Assembly (NCBI GenBank): GCA_030681195.1
Contig: JAUXXJ010000008.1
Span: 62,001 to 126,000, forward strand
DNA: 64,000 bases
From: Rhodocyclaceae bacterium
GTDB lineage: Bacteria > Pseudomonadota > Gammaproteobacteria > Burkholderiales > Rhodocyclaceae
Direction: 5' to 3'
The translations under genes were made by a program, and so were the position numbers. Below, piece by piece: positions 53,335-61,576 of this stretch. Below the pieces are notes generated by a model, which saw nothing but the letters and a program-made list of their open reading frames with translations, was not told the DNA's origin and searched no databases. Each line of letters opens with the position of its first letter. Positions within the stretch are counted from its first letter, which is position 1.

Positions 53335-53913
53335 ATGAACAAGTACAAACTTAACCTCATTGCGGTCGCCATTGGCTTCACATTCAGCGCCGGAGTTATG
53401 GCACAAGGCATGTCCAAGGTTGACTATCAGGCCGGCAAAGACCGGATTTCTGCCGAATTCAAGGTCGCCAAGGATGCTTGCAGTACGCTTTCTGGCAACG
53501 CCAATGACATCTGCAAGGTCGATGCTGAAGGCAAGGAAAAGGTTGCGAAGGCGGAACTTGAAGCCAGTTACAAACCGTCGAAGAAATCTCGTTACGAAGT
53601 AGACAGCGTCAAGGCGGAAGTTGCCTATGAACTGGCAAAGGAAAAATGCGACGACAAGGCCGGTAACGTCAAGGACGTTTGTGTGAAAGAAGCGAAAGCG
53701 GCATTGACGTCTGCCAAGGCAGACGCTGAGGCACAGATGAAAACTGCGGAAGCAAATGCCACAGCGAATGAAAAGGCTGCCGGTGCGCGGAAGGACGCTT
53801 CAGAAGACAAAAGCGATGCCAGATATTCGGTGGCAAAGGAAAAGTGCGATGCCTACGCTGGTGCGGCCAAGGACCGCTGTCTGGACCAGGCGAAGGCCGG
53901 TTTGGGCAAGTAG
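53335..53913 (+). CDS. Periplasmic protein with Cys-pair repeats
   Basis: 192 residues: a signal peptide (MNKYKLNLIAVAIGFTFSAG, then VMA), then at least three repeats with the pattern AK-x-x-C-x9-10-C-x6-AK: VAKDACSTLSGNANDICKVD, LAKEKCDDKAGNVKDVCVKE and VAKEKCDAYAGAAKDRCLDQ. Between the second and third is a low-complexity Ala/Lys/Glu stretch (130-165). The Cys pairs could form disulfides in helical hairpins. I know similar unnamed proteins in Betaproteobacteria but no function. Very high Lys/Glu/Ala content suggests a soluble helical rod. It follows the ompA gene by 50 bases and is probably in the stress operon. Confidence 0.75.
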   Translation: MNKYKLNLIAVAIGFTFSAGVMAQGMSKVDYQAGKDRISAEFKVAKDACSTLSGNANDICKVDAEGKEKVAKAELEASYKPSKKSRYEVDSVKAEVAYELAKEKCDDKAGNVKDVCVKEAKAALTSAKADAEAQMKTAEANATANEKAAGARKDASEDKSDARYSVAKEKCDAYAGAAKDRCLDQAKAGLGK

Positions 53914-53947
53914 CCCGTCATGATGATTATTGATAAGAGGTAACCCA

Positions 53948-54163
53948 ATGAAAACGACACAAGGATTTACATCAAGCGTGCTTGCTGCCGCGATGCTCCT
54001 CGGTCTTGGCGCATGTAGCGGCATGACCACTCAGGAAAAAAATACCGCCATCGGCGCTGGCGTGGGTGCGGTTGGCGGTGCGGTGCTGACGGGGGGAAGT
54101 GCCGTAGGCACGGTTGGTGGCGCGGCTGTCGGTGGTGTCATCGGCCACGAAGTCAGCAAGTAG
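53948..54163 (+). CDS. Glycine-zipper lipoprotein
   Basis: 71 residues. The lipobox is LLGLGACSG, with Cys near 23, so it is a lipoprotein. The rest is a glycine-zipper domain of the Rick_17kDa type: NTAIGAGVGAVGGAVLTGGSAVGTVGGAAVGGVIGHEVSK. It probably lies on the inner face of the outer membrane. AAGAGG precedes ATG 53948. Such small proteins are typical of osmotic and envelope stress operons. Confidence 0.82.
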   Translation: MKTTQGFTSSVLAAAMLLGLGACSGMTTQEKNTAIGAGVGAVGGAVLTGGSAVGTVGGAAVGGVIGHEVSK

Positions 54164-54164
54164 C

Positions 54165-54359
54165 ATGAGCCATCACCATCGCTCAATTGCTGTTCTAGTC
54201 ATCGGTGCCATGCTGGCCGTGCTGAGTGGCTGTCAGCCTCAAGAGGGCCCCATGGAGCGGGCCGGTAAAGAAGTGGACAAGACGGCAGATAAAGTCGGAC
54301 AACAAGTCGAGAAAGCTGGTGAGAAGTTGCAGGATGCCTCAAAGGAGAGCAAAAAGTAG
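54165..54359 (+). CDS. Small lipoprotein
   Basis: 64 residues: a signal segment (IAVLVIGAMLAVLSGC) with a lipobox LSGC, then a highly charged helical tail (MERAGKEVDKTADKVGQQVEKAGEKLQDASKESKK) with heptad-like spacing, rather like the 8-residue repeat tails of Lpp or entericidin-linked proteins. The function is unknown. It starts 1 base after the glycine-zipper stop, so it is coupled. It is the last gene before the terminator at 54386. Confidence 0.75.
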   Translation: MSHHHRSIAVLVIGAMLAVLSGCQPQEGPMERAGKEVDKTADKVGQQVEKAGEKLQDASKESKK

Positions 54360-54385
54360 TAGCCCTCGGAGCATTCCGGAAAATC

Positions 54386-54415
54386 AAAAAGCCCCAAGTG
54401 ATTGGGGCTTTTTTT
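54386..54415. terminator. Bidirectional Rho-independent terminator
   Basis: A 12-bp perfect stem (AAAAAGCCCCAA and its complement) with loop GTGA and T-runs on both strands. It ends the rightward stress operon (stop at 54359) and the leftward BON gene (stop at 54431). Confidence 0.92.
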
Positions 54416-54430
54416 GCTGACTTAACTTAC

Positions 54431-54853
54431 TTAGCGCGCCATTGCTACCAGCCGGTTATCGACCTGCTTGACGTCGGTTACCGCACGCGCCAACGATGCA
54501 GCCCGATCACTGTTGGCCGGTGAATCGGTCGAGCCACTCAGGGTCACGACGCCCTGCACGGTATCCACGCTGATTTGTAAGGTCTTGAGGCCGGGTTCGG
54601 CAAAAATGGCCGCCTTGACCCGGGTGGTGATCTCGGTATCGTCCATGGCAACGCCCGCCTGACTACCTTGGTTCTCAACTTGGGTTACGACCTTGTCGGT
54701 GGCTGCACTGATTTTTCTGCCGACGTCATCGGCCGCCTGCCCCATACTTTTCCCGGCTGATTCTGCTGGCCCCGGCTGTTTTTCACATGCCGTTATCCCG
54801 ATGGCAGCGGCGGTAGCAATGGTGATAATGCCAATATTTCTTAAGACTTTCAT
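54431..54853 (-). CDS. BON-domain lipoprotein
   Basis: 140 residues. The signal with lipobox (GIITIATAAAIGITACEKQ) puts the lipidated Cys near 23. A helical linker (SAGKSMGQAADDVGRKISAATDKVV) precedes one BON domain (DTEITTRVKAAIFAEPGLKTLQISVDTVQGVVTLSGSTDS). It likely binds membranes or phospholipids in the periplasm. AAGGAT precedes ATG 54853; longer frames are rejected. It is divergent from another BON lipoprotein gene, with a palindrome centred between them. Confidence 0.87.
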   Translation of the reverse strand: MKVLRNIGIITIATAAAIGITACEKQPGPAESAGKSMGQAADDVGRKISAATDKVVTQVENQGSQAGVAMDDTEITTRVKAAIFAEPGLKTLQISVDTVQGVVTLSGSTDSPANSDRAASLARAVTDVKQVDNRLVAMAR

Positions 54854-54953
54854 TTTTAATCCTTTGCGAAATGTATGCCGATGTGTCAGTAATCGTTGCG
54901 CGCGGAGAGTTCCGGACGGTCGACTCATCCTACGCAACTGTGCAAGGCTGTCC

Positions 54954-54969
54954 GTGCGACACCGCACAG
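54954..54969. promoter_or_regulatory. Stress-type palindrome, copy 6
   Basis: GTGCG-ACAC-CGCACAG. It lies almost exactly midway between two divergent BON genes, 101 bases from the leftward start (54853) and 99 from the rightward start (55068). It could serve both. Confidence 0.55.
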
Positions 54970-55067
54970 ACCGCTCGGGGGTGGCCTAATAGGCTGGTAC
55001 TGCAGTTACGAACGACTCGAATATGGAGCGATGTCCTGCGTTGCCAACTTCTTCAGGAGACTCAATC

Positions 55068-55382
55068 ATGAAACAACTTAGAAAGTATTTGCCTGCCCTG
55101 TTTCTGGGTATTACCCTGGTATCAGCCGTCGGTTGTGCCGCCACCCCGCAACAGGAGGGGACCGGTGAGTATATTGATGACAGTGTGATTACGTCCAAAG
55201 TAAAGGCGGCAATCTTTAATGATCCGGAACTTAAAGTTGCCGAAATCAACGTTGAGACCTTCAAGGGGGTTGTCCAGTTGAGTGGCTTCGTTTCCTCGTC
55301 TGCTGCGGTTAACAAGGCCGTTACCGTTGCCCGTAGCGTGGCCGGGGTGAAGTCCGTCAGAAACGATATGCGTGTGAAGTGA
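55068..55382 (+). CDS. BON-domain lipoprotein
   Basis: 104 residues. The lipobox is SAVGC (Cys near 23). One BON domain follows: DDSVITSKVKAAIFNDPELKVAEINVETFKGVVQLSGFVSSSAAVNKAVTVARSVAGVKSVRNDMRVK. AGGAG precedes ATG 55068; the frame to 55023 is longer but lacks a ribosome-binding site. It is a smaller paralogue of the divergent gene. A role in envelope stress is inferred from family and motif. Confidence 0.87.
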   Translation: MKQLRKYLPALFLGITLVSAVGCAATPQQEGTGEYIDDSVITSKVKAAIFNDPELKVAEINVETFKGVVQLSGFVSSSAAVNKAVTVARSVAGVKSVRNDMRVK

Positions 55383-55584
55383 TATGCAGCGTTGTGCAGG
55401 ACAGTTGTGCCTGCAGCACATCAAAGACATGGGCGCTCATCTGGATCTTCCGTTGAGAGTCCTTGGTCTTGGTGGGCTTTTTAATTCAGGGCGAAGGACT
55501 AAGATTTCCCCAGCCCAACTCGATTGACCGTGCAGTGGGTGATACAAACCCGTTATAACAATGAGATGCATGGGTAAGCTAAAA

Positions 55585-55621
55585 AATGAAAAAGGCCAAT
55601 CACCGCTAAGTGATTGGCCTT
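55585..55621 (-). terminator. Terminator downstream of tRNA-fMet
   Basis: A 12-bp stem (AAGGCCAATCAC paired with GTGATTGGCCTT, loop 6 bases) followed on the minus strand by two T-runs. It lies 14 bases beyond the tRNA 3' end. The 252-base gap from 55383 to 55634 otherwise shows nothing recognisable. Confidence 0.85.
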
Positions 55622-55634
55622 GCTCAGTATTCTT

Positions 55635-55711
55635 TGGTTGCGGGGGCAAGATTTGAACTTGCGACCTTCGGGTTATGAGCCCGACGAGCTGCCAGACTGC
55701 TCCACCCCGCG
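55635..55711 (-). tRNA. tRNA-fMet (CAT), initiator
   Basis: 77 nt with encoded CCA. It begins CGCGGGGTGGAGCAG, so position 1 (C) is unpaired with position 72, and the anticodon stem carries three G-C pairs (GGGCTCATAACCC). These are initiator tRNA hallmarks. The T arm is GTTCAAATC. A terminator follows at 55585-55621. Confidence 0.95.
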
Positions 55712-55748
55712 TCGAAGCCAAGATTATGCACTAGTTCGACCATCAGCG

Positions 55749-56624
55749 TCAACGGCTTGGTGCAAATTCTGCTAGACATGACGTCAACTGGGACTGCCAA
55801 TTCGGCAGATGCAGGTCAAAGTCTTGTGCCAGGCGAGTACAGTCCAGACGCGACGAAGCCGGTCGGCGGGTGGGGGTGGGAAAGTCGGCGCTGGTGATAC
55901 GGCGTACTGACGGGGATTTTGTTAGGATGCCGAGAGCATTTGCTTCACTGACAATGGCTTCGGCAAACGCGTGCCATGAGCACTCGCCCGCAGCAGCGAG
56001 ATGGTAGATGCCCTGTTGCCCGACATGACGGGCCAGCGCTAGCGCGGTGGTTTCGGCAATCATGCGACTCCAGGTGGGGGCGCCGAATTGGTCATCAACA
56101 ACGCGAAGCTCATCACGCTCGGCCGCGAGCCGCAGCATGGTGCGCATGAAGTTGTGGCCGTGGCGGCCATATACCCAGCAGGTGCGAAAGATCAGGTGGC
56201 GACAGCCGCTGGCGGTGATGGCCTGCTCTCCGGCGAGTTTGGTGCGTCCGTAGCTTCCGATAGGATGGGTGACATCGTTTTCAACATAAGGGACGGTTTT
56301 TTCGCCATCGAAAACGTAGTCGGTCGAGTAGTGCACCAGGAGCGCATCGAGACGTTTGGCTTCTTCGGCAAGCATCGCAGGCGCGGTGCCGTTGATGGCT
56401 TGAGCCAGTTCGGGTTCACTCTCCGCCTTGTCGACCGCGGTGTAGGCTGCTGGGTTGACGATGATGGTGGGCTTGAGCGATTGCAGTACCGTGCGGATTT
56501 GCTCTGGCTTGGCCAGATCAAGTTGGCTGCGGTCAAGGGCGATGACTTCACCGAGGGGCTGCAGGGTGCGTTGCAACTCCCAGCCGACCTGCCCGTTGAT
56601 GCCGGTGAGCAGGATGCGGGTCAT
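55749..56624 (-). CDS. rmlD: dTDP-4-dehydrorhamnose reductase
   Basis: 291 residues. ILLTGINGQVGWELQRTL (NAD(P)-binding), STDYVFDGEK and GSYGRTKLAGE (catalytic Tyr and Lys) match RmlD. It performs the last step of dTDP-L-rhamnose synthesis. ATGA overlap with the rmlC stop. A dispersed-repeat copy (55880-55903) encodes RITSADF in the C-terminal third, a region normally variable. Confidence 0.93.
   Translation of the reverse strand: MTRILLTGINGQVGWELQRTLQPLGEVIALDRSQLDLAKPEQIRTVLQSLKPTIIVNPAAYTAVDKAESEPELAQAINGTAPAMLAEEAKRLDALLVHYSTDYVFDGEKTVPYVENDVTHPIGSYGRTKLAGEQAITASGCRHLIFRTCWVYGRHGHNFMRTMLRLAAERDELRVVDDQFGAPTWSRMIAETTALALARHVGQQGIYHLAAAGECSWHAFAEAIVSEANALGILTKSPSVRRITSADFPTPTRRPASSRLDCTRLAQDFDLHLPNWQSQLTSCLAEFAPSR
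55880..55903 (-). repeat. 25-bp dispersed repeat, copy 8 (in coding sequence)
   Basis: GAA, core AGTCGGCGCTGG, then TGATACGGC. It is one base shorter than the others. The rmlD frame reads RITSADF across it, the same frame as in the glycosyltransferase copy at 20941. Confidence 0.72.
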
Positions 56625-57169
56625 GCGAAAACCTCTGCCAGTCGCAATGGCGTGCCAGCCGCATCCTTGGCTGCGAGCGTGGGTGTACCGATGTCAGCCA
56701 GGGGCCAGTCGATGGCGAGGTCTGGATCGTTCCAGAGCAGCGCACGCTCGTGTTCTGGCGCATAAAAGTCGGTCGCCTTGTAGAGAAAGTCGGCAGTTTC
56801 TGTGAGCACCAGGAAGCCGTGAGCAAAGCCGGGCGGCACCCAAAACATGCGCTGATTTTCTGCGGAGAGTTCAACGCCGGTCCATTGGCGGAATGTCGGC
56901 GAGGATTGGCGCAAGTCGACAGCGACATCGAAGACGGCGCCGGCCACAACGCGGACGAGTTTTCCCTGGATTTGCTGTGTCTGATAGTGCAAGCCGCGCA
57001 GGACGCCGCGTTGCGAGCGCGAATGGTTGTCCTGCACGAAATCGACATCCATGCCGAGTTGCGCAAAGGTACGGCGATTCCAGCTTTCCATGAAGAATCC
57101 ACGCGCATCGCCAAACACCTTCGGTTCAAGGATCAAGGCATCTTTGAGGGTACTCTGGATCACCTTCAT
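56621..57169 (-). CDS. rmlC: dTDP-4-dehydrorhamnose 3,5-epimerase
   Basis: 182 residues. DARGFFMESWNRRTFAQ, FVQDNHSRSQRGVLRGLHYQ (catalytic His) and WVPPGFAHGFLVLTETADFLYKATDFYAPEHERALLWNDP are the RmlC cupin hallmarks. The start ATG overlaps the rmlA stop by one base (TGATG). Third step of the rhamnose pathway. Confidence 0.94.
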   Translation of the reverse strand: MKVIQSTLKDALILEPKVFGDARGFFMESWNRRTFAQLGMDVDFVQDNHSRSQRGVLRGLHYQTQQIQGKLVRVVAGAVFDVAVDLRQSSPTFRQWTGVELSAENQRMFWVPPGFAHGFLVLTETADFLYKATDFYAPEHERALLWNDPDLAIDWPLADIGTPTLAAKDAAGTPLRLAEVFA

Positions 57170-58050
57170 CAATATACTTTCTCGCGCAGAAGGCCCTGCA
57201 GATAGGCGCCGTAACCATTCTTGGCCAGCGGTGCCGCCAGGGCTTCAAGCTGCGCATCGTCGATCCAGCCCTGCCGCCAGGCGATTTCTTCGGGGCAGGC
57301 GACCTTGAGGCCTTGCCGTTTTTCCAGCGTGGCAATGAACTGGCCTGCTTCGAGCAGCGAGTCGTGCGTGCCGGTGTCGAGCCAGGCCATGCCGCGCCCC
57401 ATGATTTCCACATCGAGTTGTCCAGCGGCCAGGTAATGCCGATTGACGTCGGTGATTTCGAGTTCGCCGCGCGGCGAGGGTTTCAGGTTGGCCGCGATAT
57501 CGCAGACCTGCGTGTCGTAGAAGTAAAGGCCGGTGACGGCATAGCGTGATTTGGGTTTTTGCGGCTTTTCCTCAATGCTGATGGCGTGACGATTGGTATC
57601 GAATTCGACCACGCCATAGCGTTCAGGGTCAGTCACCGGATAGGCAAAGACCGTTGCGCCGGCAGTCGAAGCAGCCGCGCGTTGCAGTTGCTCGGCCAGT
57701 TCGTGGCCGTAGAACACGTTGTCGCCGAGCACGAGCGATGATGGGTGGTTGCCGATGAAGTCGCGGCCAATGATAAAGGCCTGGGCGAGTCCGTCAGGCG
57801 AGGGTTGCACGGCATAGGTGATGTTCAGTCCCCAGAGGGCGCCATCACCGAGCAACTGGGTGAAGCGAGGTGTGTCCTGTGGGGTGGAAATCAGCAGGAT
57901 GTCGCGAATGCCTGCCAGCATCAGGGCGGCGAGCGGGTAATAGATCATCGGCTTGTCGTAGATCGGCAGCAGTTGCTTCGATACCGACAGTGTGGCCGGG
58001 TGGAGACGGGTGCCGGCACCGCCGGCAAGGATGATGCCTTTACGCGTCAT
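57169..58050 (-). CDS. rmlA: Glucose-1-phosphate thymidylyltransferase
   Basis: 293 residues. [52 protein letters not shown] is the nucleotidyltransferase signature, and [28 protein letters not shown] and [17 protein letters not shown] complete RmlA. First step: dTTP plus glucose-1-phosphate to dTDP-glucose. ATGA overlap with rmlB. Confidence 0.95.
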   Translation of the reverse strand: MTRKGIILAGGAGTRLHPATLSVSKQLLPIYDKPMIYYPLAALMLAGIRDILLISTPQDTPRFTQLLGDGALWGLNITYAVQPSPDGLAQAFIIGRDFIGNHPSSLVLGDNVFYGHELAEQLQRAAASTAGATVFAYPVTDPERYGVVEFDTNRHAISIEEKPQKPKSRYAVTGLYFYDTQVCDIAANLKPSPRGELEITDVNRHYLAAGQLDVEIMGRGMAWLDTGTHDSLLEAGQFIATLEKRQGLKVACPEEIAWRQGWIDDAQLEALAAPLAKNGYGAYLQGLLREKVY

Positions 58051-59114
58051 GATCGGGCTCCGTAGTTCTTTTCGACCCAGTGGCGGTATTCACCACTTTG
58101 CACATGGGCTATCCATTCTGGATTATCAAGATACCATGCAACGGTTTTCTCGATGCCGCTCTCGAAAGTTTCCTGCGGTTGCCAGCCCAATTCACGAGCG
58201 ATCTTGCTGGCATCGATGGCGTAGCGCTTGTCGTGGCCAGGGCGGTCGGCCACGTAGGTTTTGAGGGCGGCATAAGCCTGACCGTCAGCGCGGGGACTCA
58301 ACTTGTCGAGCAGGGCGCAGAGGGTGTCGACGACCTCCAGATTGGTTTTCTCGTTGTGCCCGCCAATGCAGTAGGTGGCGCCGGTAGCGCCGCGTTCGAA
58401 GACCAGCCGCAGGGCGCGTGCATGATCATCGACGTGGAGCCAGTCGCGCACGTTATCGCCCTTGCCATAGATCGGCAGCGGTTTGCCGGCCAGTGCATTG
58501 AGGATCATCAGCGGGATGAGTTTCTCGGGAAACTGGCAGGGGCCGTAGTTATTGGAACAGTTGGTGATCAGCGTGGGTAGGCCATAGGTGTGTTGCCAGG
58601 CGCGCACGAGGTGGTCGGAGGCAGCTTTCGACGACGAGTAGGGCGAACGTGGATCGTAGGCGGTTTCCTCGGTGAACATGCCGGTGGTGCCGAGGCTGCC
58701 GAATACTTCGTCGGTCGAGACATGGTGAAAGCGGAAGGCCGCCCGACCCGCTTCATCCATGCCACTCCAGTAGGCCCGTGTGGCTTCCAGCAGGGTGTAG
58801 GTGCCGGTAATGTTGGTCTCGATGAAGTCGCCCGGCCCGTGGATCGAACGATCGACATGCGATTCGGCCGCAAGGTGGATGACACCATCAGGTGGATATT
58901 CGGCAAACAGGGTATCCAGTGCGGCACGGTCGCAGATGTCGGTCTGACTGAAGATATGGCGCGCATCCTTGCCGGCAGCGCCGAGCGATTCGAGATTGCC
59001 GGCGTAGGTCAGCTTGTCGATATTGACGATACGCCAGTCACTTTCGGCGATCAGCAGGCGAATCAATGCCGAGCCAATAAAACCGGCGCCGCCGGTGATG
59101 AAAACGGTCTTCAC
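58047..59114 (-). CDS. rmlB: dTDP-glucose 4,6-dehydratase
   Basis: 355 residues. [18 protein letters not shown] (NAD-binding), [13 protein letters not shown] (catalytic region), [17 protein letters not shown] (Tyr/Lys) and [17 protein letters not shown] match RmlB. Starts at GTG 59114 with TTAGGAGA upstream. First gene of the rmlBACD run. It supplies dTDP-rhamnose, probably for the eps polymer or lipopolysaccharide. Confidence 0.95.
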   Translation of the reverse strand: MKTVFITGGAGFIGSALIRLLIAESDWRIVNIDKLTYAGNLESLGAAGKDARHIFSQTDICDRAALDTLFAEYPPDGVIHLAAESHVDRSIHGPGDFIETNITGTYTLLEATRAYWSGMDEAGRAAFRFHHVSTDEVFGSLGTTGMFTEETAYDPRSPYSSSKAASDHLVRAWQHTYGLPTLITNCSNNYGPCQFPEKLIPLMILNALAGKPLPIYGKGDNVRDWLHVDDHARALRLVFERGATGATYCIGGHNEKTNLEVVDTLCALLDKLSPRADGQAYAALKTYVADRPGHDKRYAIDASKIARELGWQPQETFESGIEKTVAWYLDNPEWIAHVQSGEYRHWVEKNYGARS

Positions 59115-59123
59115 GAAAATCTC

Positions 59124-60896
59124 CTAAGCAGCCGTGACCCGGTTCTTGCCCGCGCGCTTGGCTAGATACATGGCGCCATCGGCGCGTTCCAGTGCGGCGG
59201 CGGCTTGCTCTCCATCCTTCAACTCGGCGACGCCGCAACTGAAGGTGATCAACACCTTTTCGTTGTTGTTGAGAAAGAAACGCTTGGTGAGTTCGCGCTG
59301 GACGCGCACCATGGCATGCACGGCATCCTCAAGGTTGGTGGAAGGCAGGATGACGACGAACTCCTCGCCGCCATAGCGCGCGAGGGTGTCTTCCGGCCGG
59401 ATGGCCTCTTGCACGACCTTGGCCAGATGGATCAGCGCGGCATCGCCGGCGGCGTGACCCAGTGTGTCGTTGAGCTTCTTGAAGTTATCGATGTCGAGCA
59501 GGGCAAGACACAGCTTGCCGCCATGGCGCAGCATGCGGGCGACTTCGGTGTCGAGCGCTTCGTTCATGCCCTTGCGATTGAGTGCCCCGGTCAGCGGGTC
59601 GAGGCGCACCATGTCGCTGGCGCTGGATAGTTCCTCCTGCAGGCGCAGCACTTCGCGTTCGGCTTCGGCGACTTTTGCGCGCATTGCAGCTAATTCGTCG
59701 TGCGAGCGTTGTGCGTTCAACTGGATGACACGCGTTTCGCGCATGACTTCGGCAAGGACGTCGGTCAGTTCGGTAATGTCGTTGGCCTGACTGATTTTGG
59801 AGGCACAGCGTTCGATGGTGTCGTGGTAGCCGCTGGTGGTCTCGGAGAAGTCTGCCAAGCGGTCGACAAAGGTGGTCAGCATTTGCTTGATCTGGTCTTT
59901 GGCGTCGATGAGGCTTTTCTTCAGCGCGCTTTGCTTGTAAATGACATCCTTGATGCGGCGTTCGACATCATCCAGGCGACGCAGATTGAGCGGCTGATTG
60001 ACCAGTTCGAGTACAACGGTAATCTGTCCCTGCAGCCACTGATCGTCCAGCACCAGTTCGTTGATGTTGTCGATGACCAGATGCAACAGATGCAGCAGGC
60101 CGGTCTGCAATTCGCTCTGGTCCTCTGCGGCGAAGTGCAGACGGTAGCTGAAGCGCTTCATCTCGGCGACGAAGCGGGCGATTTCCTCGGTGTTCTTAGC
60201 GCTGCGTGCGGCGGCGGCGAGGCGTGCCGTTTCGCTGGCGAGTTCACTATTGCCGGCCAGCAAAATACCGATAGCGTTTTCAAGCAACTGGGCCAGCAAT
60301 TCAAGTAACTCGCCGGCAGCGCCTTTGGTGAGTTCTGATGGGCGCAGGGGCGCTGGGGAGGGGTTTTCTGCAAAAGTCGGCGCTGGTGAGACGGCACTAT
60401 CCTCAGGAAGAGGCGCCTCGGTGGCCGACTCAAGTGCGGCGGCCTGTGACCAGTTTTTCAACAGCCCCTGCATGCGTGTGTAGAGCAGATCAGGACTGCT
60501 TGAGGCGGTCAGTACGTGGTCAAGAGCCTCGCGCTTGCGGGCGGGAGTGAGTTCTGCCTGGCGCGATTCCAGCCGTACCAGTAGTTCGCGAATCAGGGCG
60601 GACCAGTTCAGGGGTTCGCCTGCGGCTTTGCTCAGGAGGTCGGCCAGCGTTGTCTTCAGGCTATCCCAGTTTTTGTCGCCAATTGCCCCTTCAAACTGGC
60701 GGGCGAAACGGGCCTGCTCCTGCGTGGTACGCGGCAAGCCTGCGGCGAGGTTCTTCAGCGCCTTGTCGGGAAAGACCTCATTTGCGACCGTACCGGCAAT
60801 CTCGTGATAGAACGTACGGTAGTTGTCAGGGGTCGGAGGCGTGCGTTGCAGCGACAGACGCTTCAGGGTTTCGCGAGCGATTTCAGACGGGTTCAT
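59124..60896 (-). CDS. Diguanylate cyclase with long helical N-terminus
   Basis: 590 residues. The N-terminal 420 residues are mostly helical with no membrane span (PDNYRTFYHEIAGTVANEVFP at the start, a heptad-rich part around 310-420). The GGDEF domain opens RLDPLTGALNRKGMNEAL and has the active signature GGEEF with an RxxD inhibitory site (RPED) five residues before. It should make c-di-GMP. A dispersed-repeat copy (60372-60395) supplies the linker SPAPTF near residue 170. Ten bases separate it from rmlB. Confidence 0.88.
   Translation of the reverse strand: MNPSEIARETLKRLSLQRTPPTPDNYRTFYHEIAGTVANEVFPDKALKNLAAGLPRTTQEQARFARQFEGAIGDKNWDSLKTTLADLLSKAAGEPLNWSALIRELLVRLESRQAELTPARKREALDHVLTASSSPDLLYTRMQGLLKNWSQAAALESATEAPLPEDSAVSPAPTFAENPSPAPLRPSELTKGAAGELLELLAQLLENAIGILLAGNSELASETARLAAAARSAKNTEEIARFVAEMKRFSYRLHFAAEDQSELQTGLLHLLHLVIDNINELVLDDQWLQGQITVVLELVNQPLNLRRLDDVERRIKDVIYKQSALKKSLIDAKDQIKQMLTTFVDRLADFSETTSGYHDTIERCASKISQANDITELTDVLAEVMRETRVIQLNAQRSHDELAAMRAKVAEAEREVLRLQEELSSASDMVRLDPLTGALNRKGMNEALDTEVARMLRHGGKLCLALLDIDNFKKLNDTLGHAAGDAALIHLAKVVQEAIRPEDTLARYGGEEFVVILPSTNLEDAVHAMVRVQRELTKRFFLNNNEKVLITFSCGVAELKDGEQAAAALERADGAMYLAKRAGKNRVTAA
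60372..60395 (-). repeat. 25-bp dispersed repeat, copy 9 (in coding sequence)
   Basis: AAA, core AGTCGGCGCTGG, then TGAGACGGC. The cyclase frame reads AVSPAPTF across it, the third frame seen for this repeat on the same strand sense. Confidence 0.72.
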
Positions 60897-60913
60897 GACA
60901 ACTCCGGGGGCGC

Positions 60914-61555
60914 TTAATCGACAAGGCCGTGGCGCATGCCGTAGTGAATAAGTTCAGCAGTGCTCTTGAGCCCCATTTTTTCCAGCAGTCGGGCGCGGTA
61001 GGTGCTGACGGTGGCGACGCCAAGATTAAGTTCGTCGGCGATCTGCGTCAGCGGCTTGCCTTTCGCAATCAGCACGAGCACTTGATACTCGCGGTCGGTA
61101 ATCCGTTCGTGCGGCAACTTTTCGTTGTCATCGGCAATCGCATCGACCAGTTGCTGGGCGACCCCGGGGCTGACGTATTTCTTGCCACGGGCCACCTGAC
61201 GAATGGCGGTGACGAGCTGATCCGGCGCGCTTTGCTTGGTCAGGTAGCCGGAGGCCCCCGCTTTGAGGGCACGCAGGGCGTATTGCTCTTCCGGGTGCAT
61301 ACTGAGGATCAGCACCGGTTGCTTGGGGAATTCGCGCTTCAACAGCTTCAGCGTGTCGATGCCGTTGCGATTGGGCATCGATATGTCGAGCAGGAAGACA
61401 TCCCATTCGTTCTGACGGGCAAGCTGTAATGCATCGACGCCATCGTCAGCCTCGCCAGCAACCTCCAGATCCTCAGTTTCCGAGAAAATCTGCTTGAAGC
61501 CTTGGCGGACGATGGCGTGATCGTCGGCGATCAGAACACGAATTTTTTCAGACAT
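60914..61555 (-). CDS. NarL/FixJ-family response regulator
   Basis: 213 residues. The receiver has LIADDHAIVRQGFKQIFSE, FLLDISMPNRNG (phospho-Asp) and GYLTKQSAPDQL (Lys). The LuxR-type helix-turn-helix is ITDREYQVLVLIAKGKPLTQIADELNLGVATVSTYRARLLEKMGLKSTAELIHYGMRHGLVD. It resembles UvrY/GacA-type regulators. It lies 21 bases after the histidine kinase gene, its likely partner. Confidence 0.92.
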   Translation of the reverse strand: MSEKIRVLIADDHAIVRQGFKQIFSETEDLEVAGEADDGVDALQLARQNEWDVFLLDISMPNRNGIDTLKLLKREFPKQPVLILSMHPEEQYALRALKAGASGYLTKQSAPDQLVTAIRQVARGKKYVSPGVAQQLVDAIADDNEKLPHERITDREYQVLVLIAKGKPLTQIADELNLGVATVSTYRARLLEKMGLKSTAELIHYGMRHGLVD

Positions 61556-61576
61556 AAATGAGCAGACATAGATAAG

